From contig NZ_MKKI01000045.1 in NCBI RefSeq assembly GCF_001942345.1, forward strand, positions 62,001-126,000: DNA of 64,000 nt, read 5' to 3'. Shown one piece after another: positions 43,649-52,955 of the stretch. Made by a program: the position numbers and the translations under genes. Source of the DNA: Corynebacterium sp. CNJ-954. Its GTDB lineage: Bacteria > Actinomycetota > Actinomycetes > Mycobacteriales > Mycobacteriaceae. The number at the start of each line of letters is the position of its first letter. The stretch's first letter is position 1. Below the pieces are notes generated by a model. The model was not told where the DNA came from, ran no database searches, and saw only the letters and a list, made by a program, of their open reading frames with translations.

Positions 43649-43756
43649 GATGTCCTCCTTCGGTAGACATCGAAAATGTAGTGCGTGTCACAGAAGTGTA
43701 ACCGGGAAGGAATCATTGTGGAAGCGAAATTGTCTTATCGCTGCTGACCGTGCTGG

Positions 43757-45694
43757 TCAGGGGGTGACGATGGAGAATCCGGGATCCGGCTGGTCGGTGA
43801 CCTCGGGCAGCACGGTCAGGGCGTCAGAGTCTCCCTCGACCTTCACATCGCCGGATGCCGTCAGTGCGGCGGGAGATGTTCCGTTGAGGAGCTGCAGGAG
43901 CGCGTTCTTGTCCAGTGTCAGAGTCGCCTGTGCCGGTGGAAGATCATCGAGGCCGGCGGTGGGGAAGTGCGTGAGGACGCCGTTGCTCAGTTCCACACGA
44001 TGCACGTCACCGGAGCCGTCGGTGAACTGCCAGTCCGACACCAGGGAGATGTCCCACGCCTTCTCCCCGTCGATGCGGAGGGCGAGGGAATCAAGCAGCT
44101 GCGGGACGGTGAGTGCCGTCGCGAGAGCCGGTGCGGACGATGCCCGGGACGGTGTGTACGGGCCGCGTCGGAGTTCCTGTGCGCCGGTCAGATAGAAATT
44201 GCGCCAGGTCGCATTCTCGGAACCGTAGGCGAGCTGCTCGAAGGTGCAGGCCTGCAACAGCTTCGCAGCCTCGTTGTCTTCATCAGCGAAGATGACGTAG
44301 TTGGCTACCTGCGCAGCCCACCGGAAGTCACCGTCGTCGTAGGCCTTCTGAGCGACTGCCAGCGCTGCGTCCGCTCCGCCCATGGCGTCGACATGCCGTT
44401 TCGCGCCCTCCACCGGAGGATGCTCCCACAGGTGGGCCGGGTTCCCGTCGAACCAACCCATGTAGCGCTGGTAGATTGCCTTCACATTGTGGCTGACCGA
44501 GCCGTAGTACCCACGGGTGGACCATGTCTTCTCCAATGTGGGAGGCATCGTGATCTGCTCGGCGATCTCGCTGCCGACGTACCCTTGATTCAACAACCGG
44601 AGTGTCTGGTCGTGCAGGTAGCCGTACATGTCACGCTGGACCGTCAGGTACTCCACCAGGTTCTCGTTGCCCCAGGTGGGCCAGTGGTGGGAGCCGAAGC
44701 AGACGTCAGCTCTGCGTGCGTACTTGTTGATCGTCTCTGTCAGATACCCGGCCCACTGGCGGGCGTCCCGGACGAGCGCCCCCCGCAGTGTGACGATGTT
44801 GTGCATGTTGTGGGACGCGTTCTCTGCGACGCACAGGGCACGGTGGGCGGGGAAGTACATGTTCATCTCCGCCGGTGCCTCGGTGCCCGGCGTCAGTTGG
44901 AAGATGATTTCGACGCCGTCGATTTCCTCGACATGCGCCGTCTCGGAAATGTACCGGGTCGGCGGGATAAGCCCCGTGCGACCACGGGAGACGGCCTGCC
45001 CGAGGCCGGTGCCGACCCCGGCGAACGGGCCCGTCCCCAGAAGAGCGCCGTACATGTACGTTGACCGGCGCGTCATCGCCGTGCCGGCGTACACGTTCTC
45101 CGCGATGGCTTCCTCCGTGAAACCTGCCGGTCCGTAGACGGGGCAGCGCCCCGCTTCCACATCCTCCCGTGTGGTCACGCCCAGGACGCCGCCGAAATGA
45201 TCCACGTGTGAATGGCTGTAGATGACACCGGTGACCGGCTTCCCGCCCCGTTCCGCGCTGTACAGCGCCAGCCCGGCTTCAGCGGCCTCCGTCGAGGTCA
45301 ACGGGTCAACGATGACGACGCCGGTGTCGCCCTCAACGATGGTCATCACGGACAGGTCGAGACCCCGGATCTGGTAGATCCCCGGCACCACTTCGTAAAG
45401 TCCCTGCCGGTTGTTGAGCTGCGACTGTCGCCACAGACTGGGGTTGACGGAGGGTGGACATTCACCGTCGAGGAACCGGTACGCGTCGACATCCCAGACG
45501 GTCCGACCTTTCGCGTTCTTGATGACGCCGGGAGTCAGTCCGCGGAGGAATCCGCGGTCGGCGTCCTCGAAGTCTTTCGTGTCATCGAACGGCAGCGCAT
45601 CGTGAACGGCCGCGTTTGCACGGGTCACGTGGTGCGTAGGTTCGGTCTGACCGGGGGCTACGGGGCCGCCGCTTGTCGGGTCGTCGTTACTCAT
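43757..45694 (-). CDS. Alkyl/aryl-sulfatase (SdsA1-like, metallo-beta-lactamase fold)
   Basis: 645 aa. The zinc motif SHSHVDHFGG is followed by ENASHNMHN and GSHHWPTWG. After the catalytic domain come a helical dimerisation region and an SCP2-like C-terminal domain (LRIDGEKAWDISLV). Hydrolyses primary alkyl sulfates to an alcohol and sulfate. No signal peptide is evident, unlike some secreted relatives. Confidence 0.88.
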   Translation of the reverse strand: MSNDDPTSGGPVAPGQTEPTHHVTRANAAVHDALPFDDTKDFEDADRGFLRGLTPGVIKNAKGRTVWDVDAYRFLDGECPPSVNPSLWRQSQLNNRQGLYEVVPGIYQIRGLDLSVMTIVEGDTGVVIVDPLTSTEAAEAGLALYSAERGGKPVTGVIYSHSHVDHFGGVLGVTTREDVEAGRCPVYGPAGFTEEAIAENVYAGTAMTRRSTYMYGALLGTGPFAGVGTGLGQAVSRGRTGLIPPTRYISETAHVEEIDGVEIIFQLTPGTEAPAEMNMYFPAHRALCVAENASHNMHNIVTLRGALVRDARQWAGYLTETINKYARRADVCFGSHHWPTWGNENLVEYLTVQRDMYGYLHDQTLRLLNQGYVGSEIAEQITMPPTLEKTWSTRGYYGSVSHNVKAIYQRYMGWFDGNPAHLWEHPPVEGAKRHVDAMGGADAALAVAQKAYDDGDFRWAAQVANYVIFADEDNEAAKLLQACTFEQLAYGSENATWRNFYLTGAQELRRGPYTPSRASSAPALATALTVPQLLDSLALRIDGEKAWDISLVSDWQFTDGSGDVHRVELSNGVLTHFPTAGLDDLPPAQATLTLDKNALLQLLNGTSPAALTASGDVKVEGDSDALTVLPEVTDQPDPGFSIVTP

Positions 45695-45898
45695 GTGTCT
45701 CCTGGATCGGGTCCGTGTCCGAGATGAAAGTCTTCGCTGACATCGAGTGATACTCCGTATGTACAGCCTAGTGAACCACTTGCCGGAGCGCTATGACTAC
45801 TTTTTCAAACCTACATTGACAGCATTGTGCCTGAGCCAAGGTGCCCGGCACCGGGTGGATCGCGAAAAGCTGATCCGGAGAGAACGGGCGCGCGCCGC

Positions 45899-47272
45899 TC
45901 AGTGATGGAAGCCGGACCGCTTCTCGTCGGACGGCGTGCCGTCGGCACGATTGAGGTAGTCCACACAGGTCCGGATGTCGCGCACCAGGAACTGCGCCAG
46001 GTCGTGGCTCATACCGTTGCGCACCACGATGCGCTGCACGGTGACGTCGGTGAGATTGTCCGGCATGGGGTAGGCGGGGACGATCCACCCCTTCATCCGC
46101 AACCGGTCCGACAGGTCATACAGCGTCCACTGTCCGTCGGCAGCATCAGCGAGTCTCCAGGCGAACACAGGGATGTCCTGGGCTTCATTCCACAGGTCGA
46201 GCTCTGGCAGTGAACCGATCTCCGCGGCGAGATACCGTGCCACGTCAATGGTGTTCTGCTGCACCCGCCGGAACCCGTCCATCCCGAGCTGGAGGAACAG
46301 GTAGTACTGCAGGAGCACCTGCGCGCCGGGCCGGGAGAAGTTGATGCCGAACGTCGGCATGTCCCCGCCCAGGTAGCTGACCCGTGACACCAGGTCCTCG
46401 GGAAGGTCCTCGGGCTGTCGCCATACGATCCAGCCGATGCCGGGGTAGACCAGGCCGTACTTGTGGCCGGAGACGTTGATCGACGCCACCCGGGGAAGGC
46501 GGAAGTCCCACTCCAGGTCCGGCTGCAGGAACGGTGCGATCATGCCACCGGAGGCGGCGTCAACGTGGATCCGGATATCCAGGCCCGTGTCGTCCTGGAT
46601 ACGGTCCAGGGCCGCGGCAATGTCCGCGACGGGCTCGTACATCCCCGTGTAGGTCACCCCCAGGATGGCCACGACTCCGATGGTGTTCTCGTCGACGTAC
46701 TCCTCCAGGTCATGGCCGTCGAGGACCTTGTGGTCCTCCGAGATCGGAACGTACCGGGGTTCCACATCGAAGAAGTTGCAGAACTTCTCCCAGCAGACCT
46801 GCACCGCAGCGGACATGACGAGATTGGGGTGCTCGGTCGAGGCTCCGTCCTTGCGTCGGCGGTGCTGCCAACGACGCTTCAACGCCAGCCCTCCCAGCAT
46901 GCAGGCCTCGGACGACCCCATCGTCGACGTTCCGGCGGTGTTGTCCGGGTCAGGCGCGTTCCACAGCGCTGCGATCATCCGCCAGCACCGGTCCTCGATA
47001 TCCGCTGTCGCCGGATACTCGTCCTTGTCGACCATGTTCTTGTCGAAGGCCTCACGGTAGAGGCGGTTGGCGTAGTCATCCATCCAGGTGCCGACGAACG
47101 TCGCGAGGTTCATCCGTGCGTTGCCGTCGAGCATCGCCTCATCGTGGATGATCTGGTAGGCGGTCTCGGGGAGGGATTCGGACTCGGGGAAGCGGTTGCG
47201 TGGGAAACTCGTCGCTTCGCCGATGCGGGCGAACAGGGGGTTGAGCTCAACGTTCCGGCGGTCGTCAGTCAT
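45899..47272 (-). CDS. gadB: Glutamate decarboxylase
   Basis: 457 aa. The PLP lysine is in NVSGHKYGLVYPG, with GTSTMGSSEACMLGGLALKR and HVDAASGGMIAPF as upstream signatures. Converts glutamate to GABA and consumes a proton, giving acid resistance. No GABA antiporter gene is adjacent. Intergenic 45695-45898 holds only a short GGTGC...GCACC hairpin. Confidence 0.92.
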   Translation of the reverse strand: MTDDRRNVELNPLFARIGEATSFPRNRFPESESLPETAYQIIHDEAMLDGNARMNLATFVGTWMDDYANRLYREAFDKNMVDKDEYPATADIEDRCWRMIAALWNAPDPDNTAGTSTMGSSEACMLGGLALKRRWQHRRRKDGASTEHPNLVMSAAVQVCWEKFCNFFDVEPRYVPISEDHKVLDGHDLEEYVDENTIGVVAILGVTYTGMYEPVADIAAALDRIQDDTGLDIRIHVDAASGGMIAPFLQPDLEWDFRLPRVASINVSGHKYGLVYPGIGWIVWRQPEDLPEDLVSRVSYLGGDMPTFGINFSRPGAQVLLQYYLFLQLGMDGFRRVQQNTIDVARYLAAEIGSLPELDLWNEAQDIPVFAWRLADAADGQWTLYDLSDRLRMKGWIVPAYPMPDNLTDVTVQRIVVRNGMSHDLAQFLVRDIRTCVDYLNRADGTPSDEKRSGFHH

Positions 47273-47530
47273 TGCTGGGTGCCTTTCATCCGGGGATCGC
47301 TCGAATGGCGTCGTATCCGCGACAGTACCCGGTCATGAAGGGAGCATTCCCGGCTCAGACAAACAATATTTTGTGATACAACACAACCTCTGGCGCGGCC
47401 CGTTGTGGTCGGGGCCTCTGGCCCGCAGCTGTGCTGTACACCACACTGAAGAGGGGGTCCGCCCTGCTGATCCCCCTACCACCGACCACCACACTCCGCG
47501 TGCGATGCCCGTGGACCGCCAGGAAAGGAT

Positions 47531-48874
47531 GTGGGCCAGATGGGCTCTCCGACTGATTCGAAAACCGACAGTGGACGACGACGTGACCCGATCGCCGAGG
47601 CTGCCGAGAAAGGGGGCCGTATCCTCGATCTCGGCATGCGTGCCTATCTCTGGGGCTACCCGGCTGTCATCACCGCCCGTACGCGCGACTATGCCACCGA
47701 TCCGCTGCGAGACGACTCATTCCCACAGAACACGTTTTCGCACAGCACCGAGCTCTACGACCACCGCAACCGGATCATCGTCAAGCCGAACAACGACACC
47801 CTGTATTCATGGGCATGGGTTGACCTGTCCCGTGGACCGGTGACGCTGACCGTGCCCCCGGTGTCCCGCTACCACAGCTTCCAGCTCATGGACGCCTACA
47901 CGAATACATGGGCCTACGTCGGAAGCCGGACCACCGGGTCAGACGGTGGCACGTACGTGATGGTGGGGCCCGACGCGGAGGACACCGGATCAGACGGTGC
48001 CACCGTGCTGCGGTCCCCCACCAATCACGTCTGGCTCTTCGGCCGGACGCTCGTTGACGGTCCGGATGACCTGGCCACCGTCGGTGAGATCATCCGTGGC
48101 TACACGCTCAGCGGTCCCGAGATACCGGCCCCGCAGAGGACGGCACCGGCACCCTCGCCGCACACCCTTCCGGAGGCCGGGCTCGAATTCTTCGATGAGC
48201 TGTCGCGCGTTCTGGCGTCTGACCCGCCGCCCGAGCATGACCAGGGACTTCTGGACGAGTTGGCCGCTGTCGGGGTTGCCGCGGGGCGGGAACCGTCCGT
48301 GGAGATCACGGATCCGGTCGTCCGTGGCGCGCTCGGTGCCGCTGTCGGGACGGCGCACCGGTGGCTGGCGTCCTACGGCCGTGCGCTGTCTGCCCCGGGG
48401 TGGAGCTACAGCACCAAGCTGGGTGACTACGGGCGCAACTACCTGCTGCGTGCATCGGTGGCGCTACGTGGTCTCGGCGCCTTGACCGCCGACGAGGCCA
48501 TCTACCCGACGACCAGGTATGACAAGGACGGCGAGCGACTGGACGGTAGGCAGACGTACCTGCTGCGGTTCGGTCCCGGAGAACTCCCGCCCGTGGGGGA
48601 TGATCTCGGTTTCTGGTCGCTCACGATGTACGACGAGGACAACTTCCTCGTCGAGAACCCGATCAACCGTTACTCTATCGGCGACCGTACCCCCGACATT
48701 GTGTACGGGGATGACGGATCGCTGGAGATTGTCGTCTCCCGTGAGCGTCCGGAACCCGGTGTGAACTGGTTCCCCGCGCCGGCCGGCCCCTTCGAGATAA
48801 CGATGCGCTGCTATCTGCCGACCGGCACGCTACTGGACGGGGAGTATGTGGTGCCCGCGTTATGCAAGCTCTGA
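47531..48874 (+). CDS. DUF1254/DUF1214 protein A
   Basis: 447 aa. The pairing of an N-terminal DUF1254 (GYPAVITARTRDYATDPLR, VKPNNDTLYSWAWVDLSRGP) with a C-terminal DUF1214 (SLTMYDEDNFLVENPINRYS) is standard. Start: GTG 47531 with AGGA upstream, or ATG 47540. No signal peptide is seen. Function unknown. Convergent with a paralogue of similar length at 48913-50229. Confidence 0.85.
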   Translation: MGQMGSPTDSKTDSGRRRDPIAEAAEKGGRILDLGMRAYLWGYPAVITARTRDYATDPLRDDSFPQNTFSHSTELYDHRNRIIVKPNNDTLYSWAWVDLSRGPVTLTVPPVSRYHSFQLMDAYTNTWAYVGSRTTGSDGGTYVMVGPDAEDTGSDGATVLRSPTNHVWLFGRTLVDGPDDLATVGEIIRGYTLSGPEIPAPQRTAPAPSPHTLPEAGLEFFDELSRVLASDPPPEHDQGLLDELAAVGVAAGREPSVEITDPVVRGALGAAVGTAHRWLASYGRALSAPGWSYSTKLGDYGRNYLLRASVALRGLGALTADEAIYPTTRYDKDGERLDGRQTYLLRFGPGELPPVGDDLGFWSLTMYDEDNFLVENPINRYSIGDRTPDIVYGDDGSLEIVVSRERPEPGVNWFPAPAGPFEITMRCYLPTGTLLDGEYVVPALCKL

Positions 48875-48912
48875 CCAGTCTCTGACCAGTCTCTGAGCCG
48901 GGGTCGACGCTC

Positions 48913-50229
48913 TCAGAGGCGTCGCACCGACGGGACGACATACGTCCCGTCGAGTACGGTGCTCTTCGGGATGTAGAGCCGGAGCGTGAGCTGGAACGGC
49001 CCCTCGGGTGCCGGCAACCAGTTGGACGTCGATTCAGGCCGTTCGTGGGAGATCACGATCTCCAGCGACCCGTCGTCCCCGTACTCGACGCCGGGGGTAC
49101 GGTCGCCGATGGCGAAGCGGTCGATGGAATTGGAGACGAGGAAGTCGTCCTCGTCGTACATCGTGAGTGACCAGAAGGCGTCGACCGGGGGAAGGCCGTC
49201 CGCCTCGAAACGGAGCACGTAGCTGTTGCCTCCGTCGAATCGCTCACCGTCAGCGTCGCAGCCGGCGTTGGCGTACGTCGCCTCTTCGGCCGTGAGCGCT
49301 CCGAGTGCATTCAGTCCCACGACGGATCTGAGCAGGTGATCGCCATCGTAGCGTCCGAGATTGAGTTCGTATGTCCAGTCTCCGCCACCGGAGGACAACC
49401 CGCGCTCACTGGCGGCGATGCAGGAATGCGCGGCAGCGACTGACGCGTCGAGCGCCGCACGGACCGCGGGATCGGTGATCTCCCGGCTCGGCGTCTTTCC
49501 GGTACCGATGCCTGCTTCCGCCATCCGTGAGAGCTGTTCATTGTCGGCTGACAGGACGTTGCCCTCCAGAGCTGCCCCGAGCTCATCGAAGAACTCGATG
49601 CCCGCGTCCTTGACTGTATGCGGTGAGGGCGCGGGTGACGGGCCGGAGACATCGACCGTCGGCCCTGTCAGACGGAAGGACTCACCGATGGCCCTGGCCG
49701 TGTCCAGGTCGTCAGGCCCTTGGACGACGATCCTTCCGAGGAGCCATACGGTGTTCGTGGGTGAGGACAGGAGGGTCGTCCCCTCAGGGACGTCACCGCT
49801 CCAGTCGGGTCCGGCGATCATGTACTCACCGGCCTCCGAACCCGTGGCGCGTGTTCCCACGTAGCCCCACGTGTCCGTGTAGGCATCGAGAAGCTGCAGC
49901 CCGTAGTAGCGGGATACCGCGGGAACGGACAGGGAGACGGGTCCGTCGCTGAGCTCGAGCCACCCGGTCACGTAAATGGTGTCGTTGTTGGGCTTCACCA
50001 CGTCGCGGTCCCGGTCGGTGAGCAGGCGGGGGACCACCCGCAGGGTGTTGACGGTGCCGGGCCGTGTACGGCCCGGGTCAATGAGTGCATTTCGGGTGCG
50101 GTGCATCAGAACGAGCGGATAGCCCCACAGGTAGGTGTTGAACCCGAGTCGGAACGCCTCCGTGGCTGTTGCGGTCAGATGCGCTGCAGTCTCGGTCTGA
50201 TGTGTCTGGCTGGTTGTCTCGTGAGACAT
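48913..50229 (-). CDS. DUF1254/DUF1214 protein B
   Basis: 438 aa, paralogous to 47531-48874 (GYPLVLMHRTRNALIDPGR, VKPNNDTIYVTGWLELSDGP, SLTMYDEDDFLVSNSIDRF). AAAGGA ahead of ATG 50229. Convergent neighbours of one family suggest an inverted duplication followed by divergence. Confidence 0.85.
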   Translation of the reverse strand: MSHETTSQTHQTETAAHLTATATEAFRLGFNTYLWGYPLVLMHRTRNALIDPGRTRPGTVNTLRVVPRLLTDRDRDVVKPNNDTIYVTGWLELSDGPVSLSVPAVSRYYGLQLLDAYTDTWGYVGTRATGSEAGEYMIAGPDWSGDVPEGTTLLSSPTNTVWLLGRIVVQGPDDLDTARAIGESFRLTGPTVDVSGPSPAPSPHTVKDAGIEFFDELGAALEGNVLSADNEQLSRMAEAGIGTGKTPSREITDPAVRAALDASVAAAHSCIAASERGLSSGGGDWTYELNLGRYDGDHLLRSVVGLNALGALTAEEATYANAGCDADGERFDGGNSYVLRFEADGLPPVDAFWSLTMYDEDDFLVSNSIDRFAIGDRTPGVEYGDDGSLEIVISHERPESTSNWLPAPEGPFQLTLRLYIPKSTVLDGTYVVPSVRRL

Positions 50230-50299
50230 GGTGTCGTCCTTTCGTAGAGTGGAATCCGATCCCTACGAGGGGGGACCGGAGGTGGTGTGGTGCACCGAG

Positions 50300-51643
50300 T
50301 TAGGTGGTGGTCCCGTACCGTTCAGCGATGATCTTTGCGTCGCGCTCGGGATGAGCGAAGAAGTACGCCGCGACTGCGCCGAGGATCATGATGATGCCGA
50401 CCACGATGAAGCCGTAGCCGTAACCCTGGGCCTTGTCGCTGGCGCCCGACACCAGCCAGCCGATCAGCAACGGGGCGGCAGCACCGCCGATGCTGTAAAT
50501 GGCGACCATGGTGCTCATGACGGACCCGCGTTGCTTGCTCGGCACGACGTCCGACAACACTGAGAACGCCAGGCCCCAGGCGGCGGTGTTCAGCGAGAAT
50601 GCCAGCGTGATCAGGACCATCTGTACGACGCCGACCGGGAGAACGGTGAAGCCGATCATGCAGATTCCCGCTGCAGCGAGGAGTACCGCACACAGGACGA
50701 CGCGTGCCTTTCGGGAGGACACGCCACGCATCATCATCCGTGACGATACGACTCCGGTGGCGAAGGTGAGGATCACCGCAGCGGCAAAAGGCAGTGTCAC
50801 CAGGAAGCCGGTTTCGGAGGCACTGTACTCCAGCCCCTGCCGCAGGTAGACGGGTAACCAGCTGACCTTCAACGAGGTGGCCCAGTACGAGCAGAACGCG
50901 AAGAAAGCGATACCGAAGACGGTGGGACGTGCCCAGATCGCGCGGAGAGGCGCGGTCTCCGGAAGAGCAACCGCCTCCTTGTCCTTGTCAGTTACCGGTG
51001 TGGAGGCATTCGCGGCGGGACCCTCTTTGCCCACGATGAGCCACAGGACCAACCAGGCGATGCCGAGCACAATGAGGACATAGAACGTCATGTGCCAGCC
51101 GAAACGCTGCATGACCCACGTCAACAGGGGCGCTGCGATCAACGGCCCCAGGGATGCGCCCATAATCACGACTGACGAGGGGAGAGACCTTCTCCTGGGC
51201 ACGAACCAGGTGTGGGCGATCTGCTGTGCGAGTGCAGCCGCCGGCCCTTCGGCGAAGCCGAGGAGCATGCGGGCGCCGAGAATCACCGCGAAGGTCACCG
51301 GAATGAGTCCGGTAAGAGGGATGAGGCTGAGTATCCACACTGCCGCCAATCCGCTCAACAACCACTTGGCACTGACCCGGCCACCGAGGGAGCCGAGGAC
51401 GATGGCACCGACGGCGAACGGCCAGAAGAAGACGCTCTGCATGAGACCGAACTGGCCGGAGGAGATATCGAACTCGTGCTGGAGCTCGACGCCGACGATT
51501 CCCACCACCACCTTGTCCGCGAAGTTCACGAACATGAACAGCATCAGGGCGATTGTGACAAGCCAGCCCCTCCGGCGGATTTCGGACGTGTCAATTGAGT
51601 TCCCGACGGGCGTGAACCCGATGTCGGGACGTGTATGGATCAT
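50300..51643 (-). CDS. MFS transporter, paralogue of the 36950 gene
   Basis: 447 aa, about 12 membrane segments. Shares NFADKVVVGIVGVELQ, GARMLLGFAEGPAAAL and SLKVSWLPVYL with the 36950-38305 transporter. AAGGAG before ATG 51643. Downstream of a CoA-transferase gene on the same strand (28-base gap), so import and CoA activation are again paired. Confidence 0.88.
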   Translation of the reverse strand: MIHTRPDIGFTPVGNSIDTSEIRRRGWLVTIALMLFMFVNFADKVVVGIVGVELQHEFDISSGQFGLMQSVFFWPFAVGAIVLGSLGGRVSAKWLLSGLAAVWILSLIPLTGLIPVTFAVILGARMLLGFAEGPAAALAQQIAHTWFVPRRRSLPSSVVIMGASLGPLIAAPLLTWVMQRFGWHMTFYVLIVLGIAWLVLWLIVGKEGPAANASTPVTDKDKEAVALPETAPLRAIWARPTVFGIAFFAFCSYWATSLKVSWLPVYLRQGLEYSASETGFLVTLPFAAAVILTFATGVVSSRMMMRGVSSRKARVVLCAVLLAAAGICMIGFTVLPVGVVQMVLITLAFSLNTAAWGLAFSVLSDVVPSKQRGSVMSTMVAIYSIGGAAAPLLIGWLVSGASDKAQGYGYGFIVVGIIMILGAVAAYFFAHPERDAKIIAERYGTTT

Positions 51644-51671
51644 GACTGTTCTCCTTGGGGAGGTACTGAAG

Positions 51672-52826
51672 CTAGTTGAGTGAGAGGGAGCCGAGGATGC
51701 GGTCGGTGTCACTGCCGAGGGCAGGGACGGTGCCCCCGTTGTCACCCCGCGGGACGCTGGTGGCCTGGTACGGCAGTCCCGGAATGCTGTAGTGCTCGCC
51801 CTTGGAATCAACGGCATCGACGAAGACCCCGGATGCGACGACGTCGCCTGAATCCCGGGCCTGGTCGTAGGAGCGCACTGCACCTGCCACGATGCCGACG
51901 CCGGTGAGAAGCCTCAGTGCCTCATCCGACGTCAGCGCAGCGAAATGAGGGCGGAGGATCTCCAGGAGGGCTTCCCGGTTCCGTACCCGGGAGGGATTGT
52001 CCGTGAACCTGGGGTCCGTCGGCAGGTCAGGAACACCGGCGAGCTCACAGAGCGCGCTGAACTTACCGTCTGTGTACGCCGAGACCACGATCGAGCCGTC
52101 TGCCGTCGGGAAATGGTCGGCCGCCGGCGCCGCGAGTGCCTGGCCGTTTCCCTGGCGAACCGGTTTCGCCCCGTAACTGTAATCCGCCCAGTTCACGGCC
52201 TGGAGATCGAGCGCCACGTCTAACAGTGAGACTTCGATGTGGTCACCGGCGTCGGTACGTTCGCGGCGGAACAGTGAGGCCAGTATCGCCTGTGCCAGGA
52301 CATAGGACGTGGCGTGGTCAATGATGGGTGCACCTACGCGCTGAGGTTCGCCGTCGCGTTCCCCGGTCACGTACATGAGACCGGATTCCGCCTGGGCGGC
52401 GATGTCCAGACCCGGCCGCTGCCGGGACGGGCCGGTCTTACCGAAGCCGGTGACCTCGGCGAAGATGACCCCCGGGTTCAGGGTACGGATTGTCTCTGAA
52501 CTGAGACCGAGCCGGTCGGCGGCGCCCGGACGGAGATTGCTGACGACGACGTCGGCGTCACTGATCAATGCCTTGACCTGTTCGATTCCTCTCTCCGTCT
52601 TCAGGTCGATCACGACAGAACTCTTGCGGCGGTTGTAGGCACGCATGATGCTGTCCCCGAACGGGCCGATCGTCCTTGCCTGGTCGCCGCGGGGGCCTTC
52701 AACCTTGATCACGTCGGCCCCGAGGTCGGCGAGTGTCTGTGTAGCACCGGGCGTTGCGATGTACTGCCCGAGATCGATGACGGTGATGCCGTGAAGGGGA
52801 GGGTGCTGGGGCGTGATGTGAGACAT
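51672..52826 (-). CDS. CaiB/BaiF-family CoA-transferase, paralogue of the 38305 gene
   Basis: 384 aa. HGITVIDLGQYIATP, DLGADVIKVEGPRGDQAR and GLDIAAQAESG mirror the first paralogue. Start 52826 lies in the divergent spacer with the PucR-type gene, so the two share a control region. It leads a two-gene operon with the MFS transporter. Confidence 0.9.
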   Translation of the reverse strand: MSHITPQHPPLHGITVIDLGQYIATPGATQTLADLGADVIKVEGPRGDQARTIGPFGDSIMRAYNRRKSSVVIDLKTERGIEQVKALISDADVVVSNLRPGAADRLGLSSETIRTLNPGVIFAEVTGFGKTGPSRQRPGLDIAAQAESGLMYVTGERDGEPQRVGAPIIDHATSYVLAQAILASLFRRERTDAGDHIEVSLLDVALDLQAVNWADYSYGAKPVRQGNGQALAAPAADHFPTADGSIVVSAYTDGKFSALCELAGVPDLPTDPRFTDNPSRVRNREALLEILRPHFAALTSDEALRLLTGVGIVAGAVRSYDQARDSGDVVASGVFVDAVDSKGEHYSIPGLPYQATSVPRGDNGGTVPALGSDTDRILGSLSLN

Positions 52827-52934
52827 GGTTTTCCTTGGTGTCCTGGAGCCTGCCGACCTGCGGCAGATGGTGCAAGACACAGCATGCTCCGTTTGTGAAG
52901 TGAACAACACCGGTTGGGTCACACGAATACCAGG

Positions 52935-52955
52935 TAGAATGTGTGACATGTCACA
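52935..52955 (+). promoter_or_regulatory. -10 box and palindrome at the PucR-type gene start
   Basis: TAGAAT (52935-52940) is followed by the perfect palindrome TGTGACATGTCACA (52942-52955), whose centre is the ATG at 52948. A leaderless message with an operator covering the start codon suggests autoregulation. The spacing between TGTGA and TCACA is four, not the six of GlxR sites. Confidence 0.6.

Noticed and set aside
52942..52955. GlxR (Crp-type) site
   Set aside because: The TGTGA and TCACA arms are four bases apart instead of six, and the dyad sits on the start codon rather than in a promoter-activating position.
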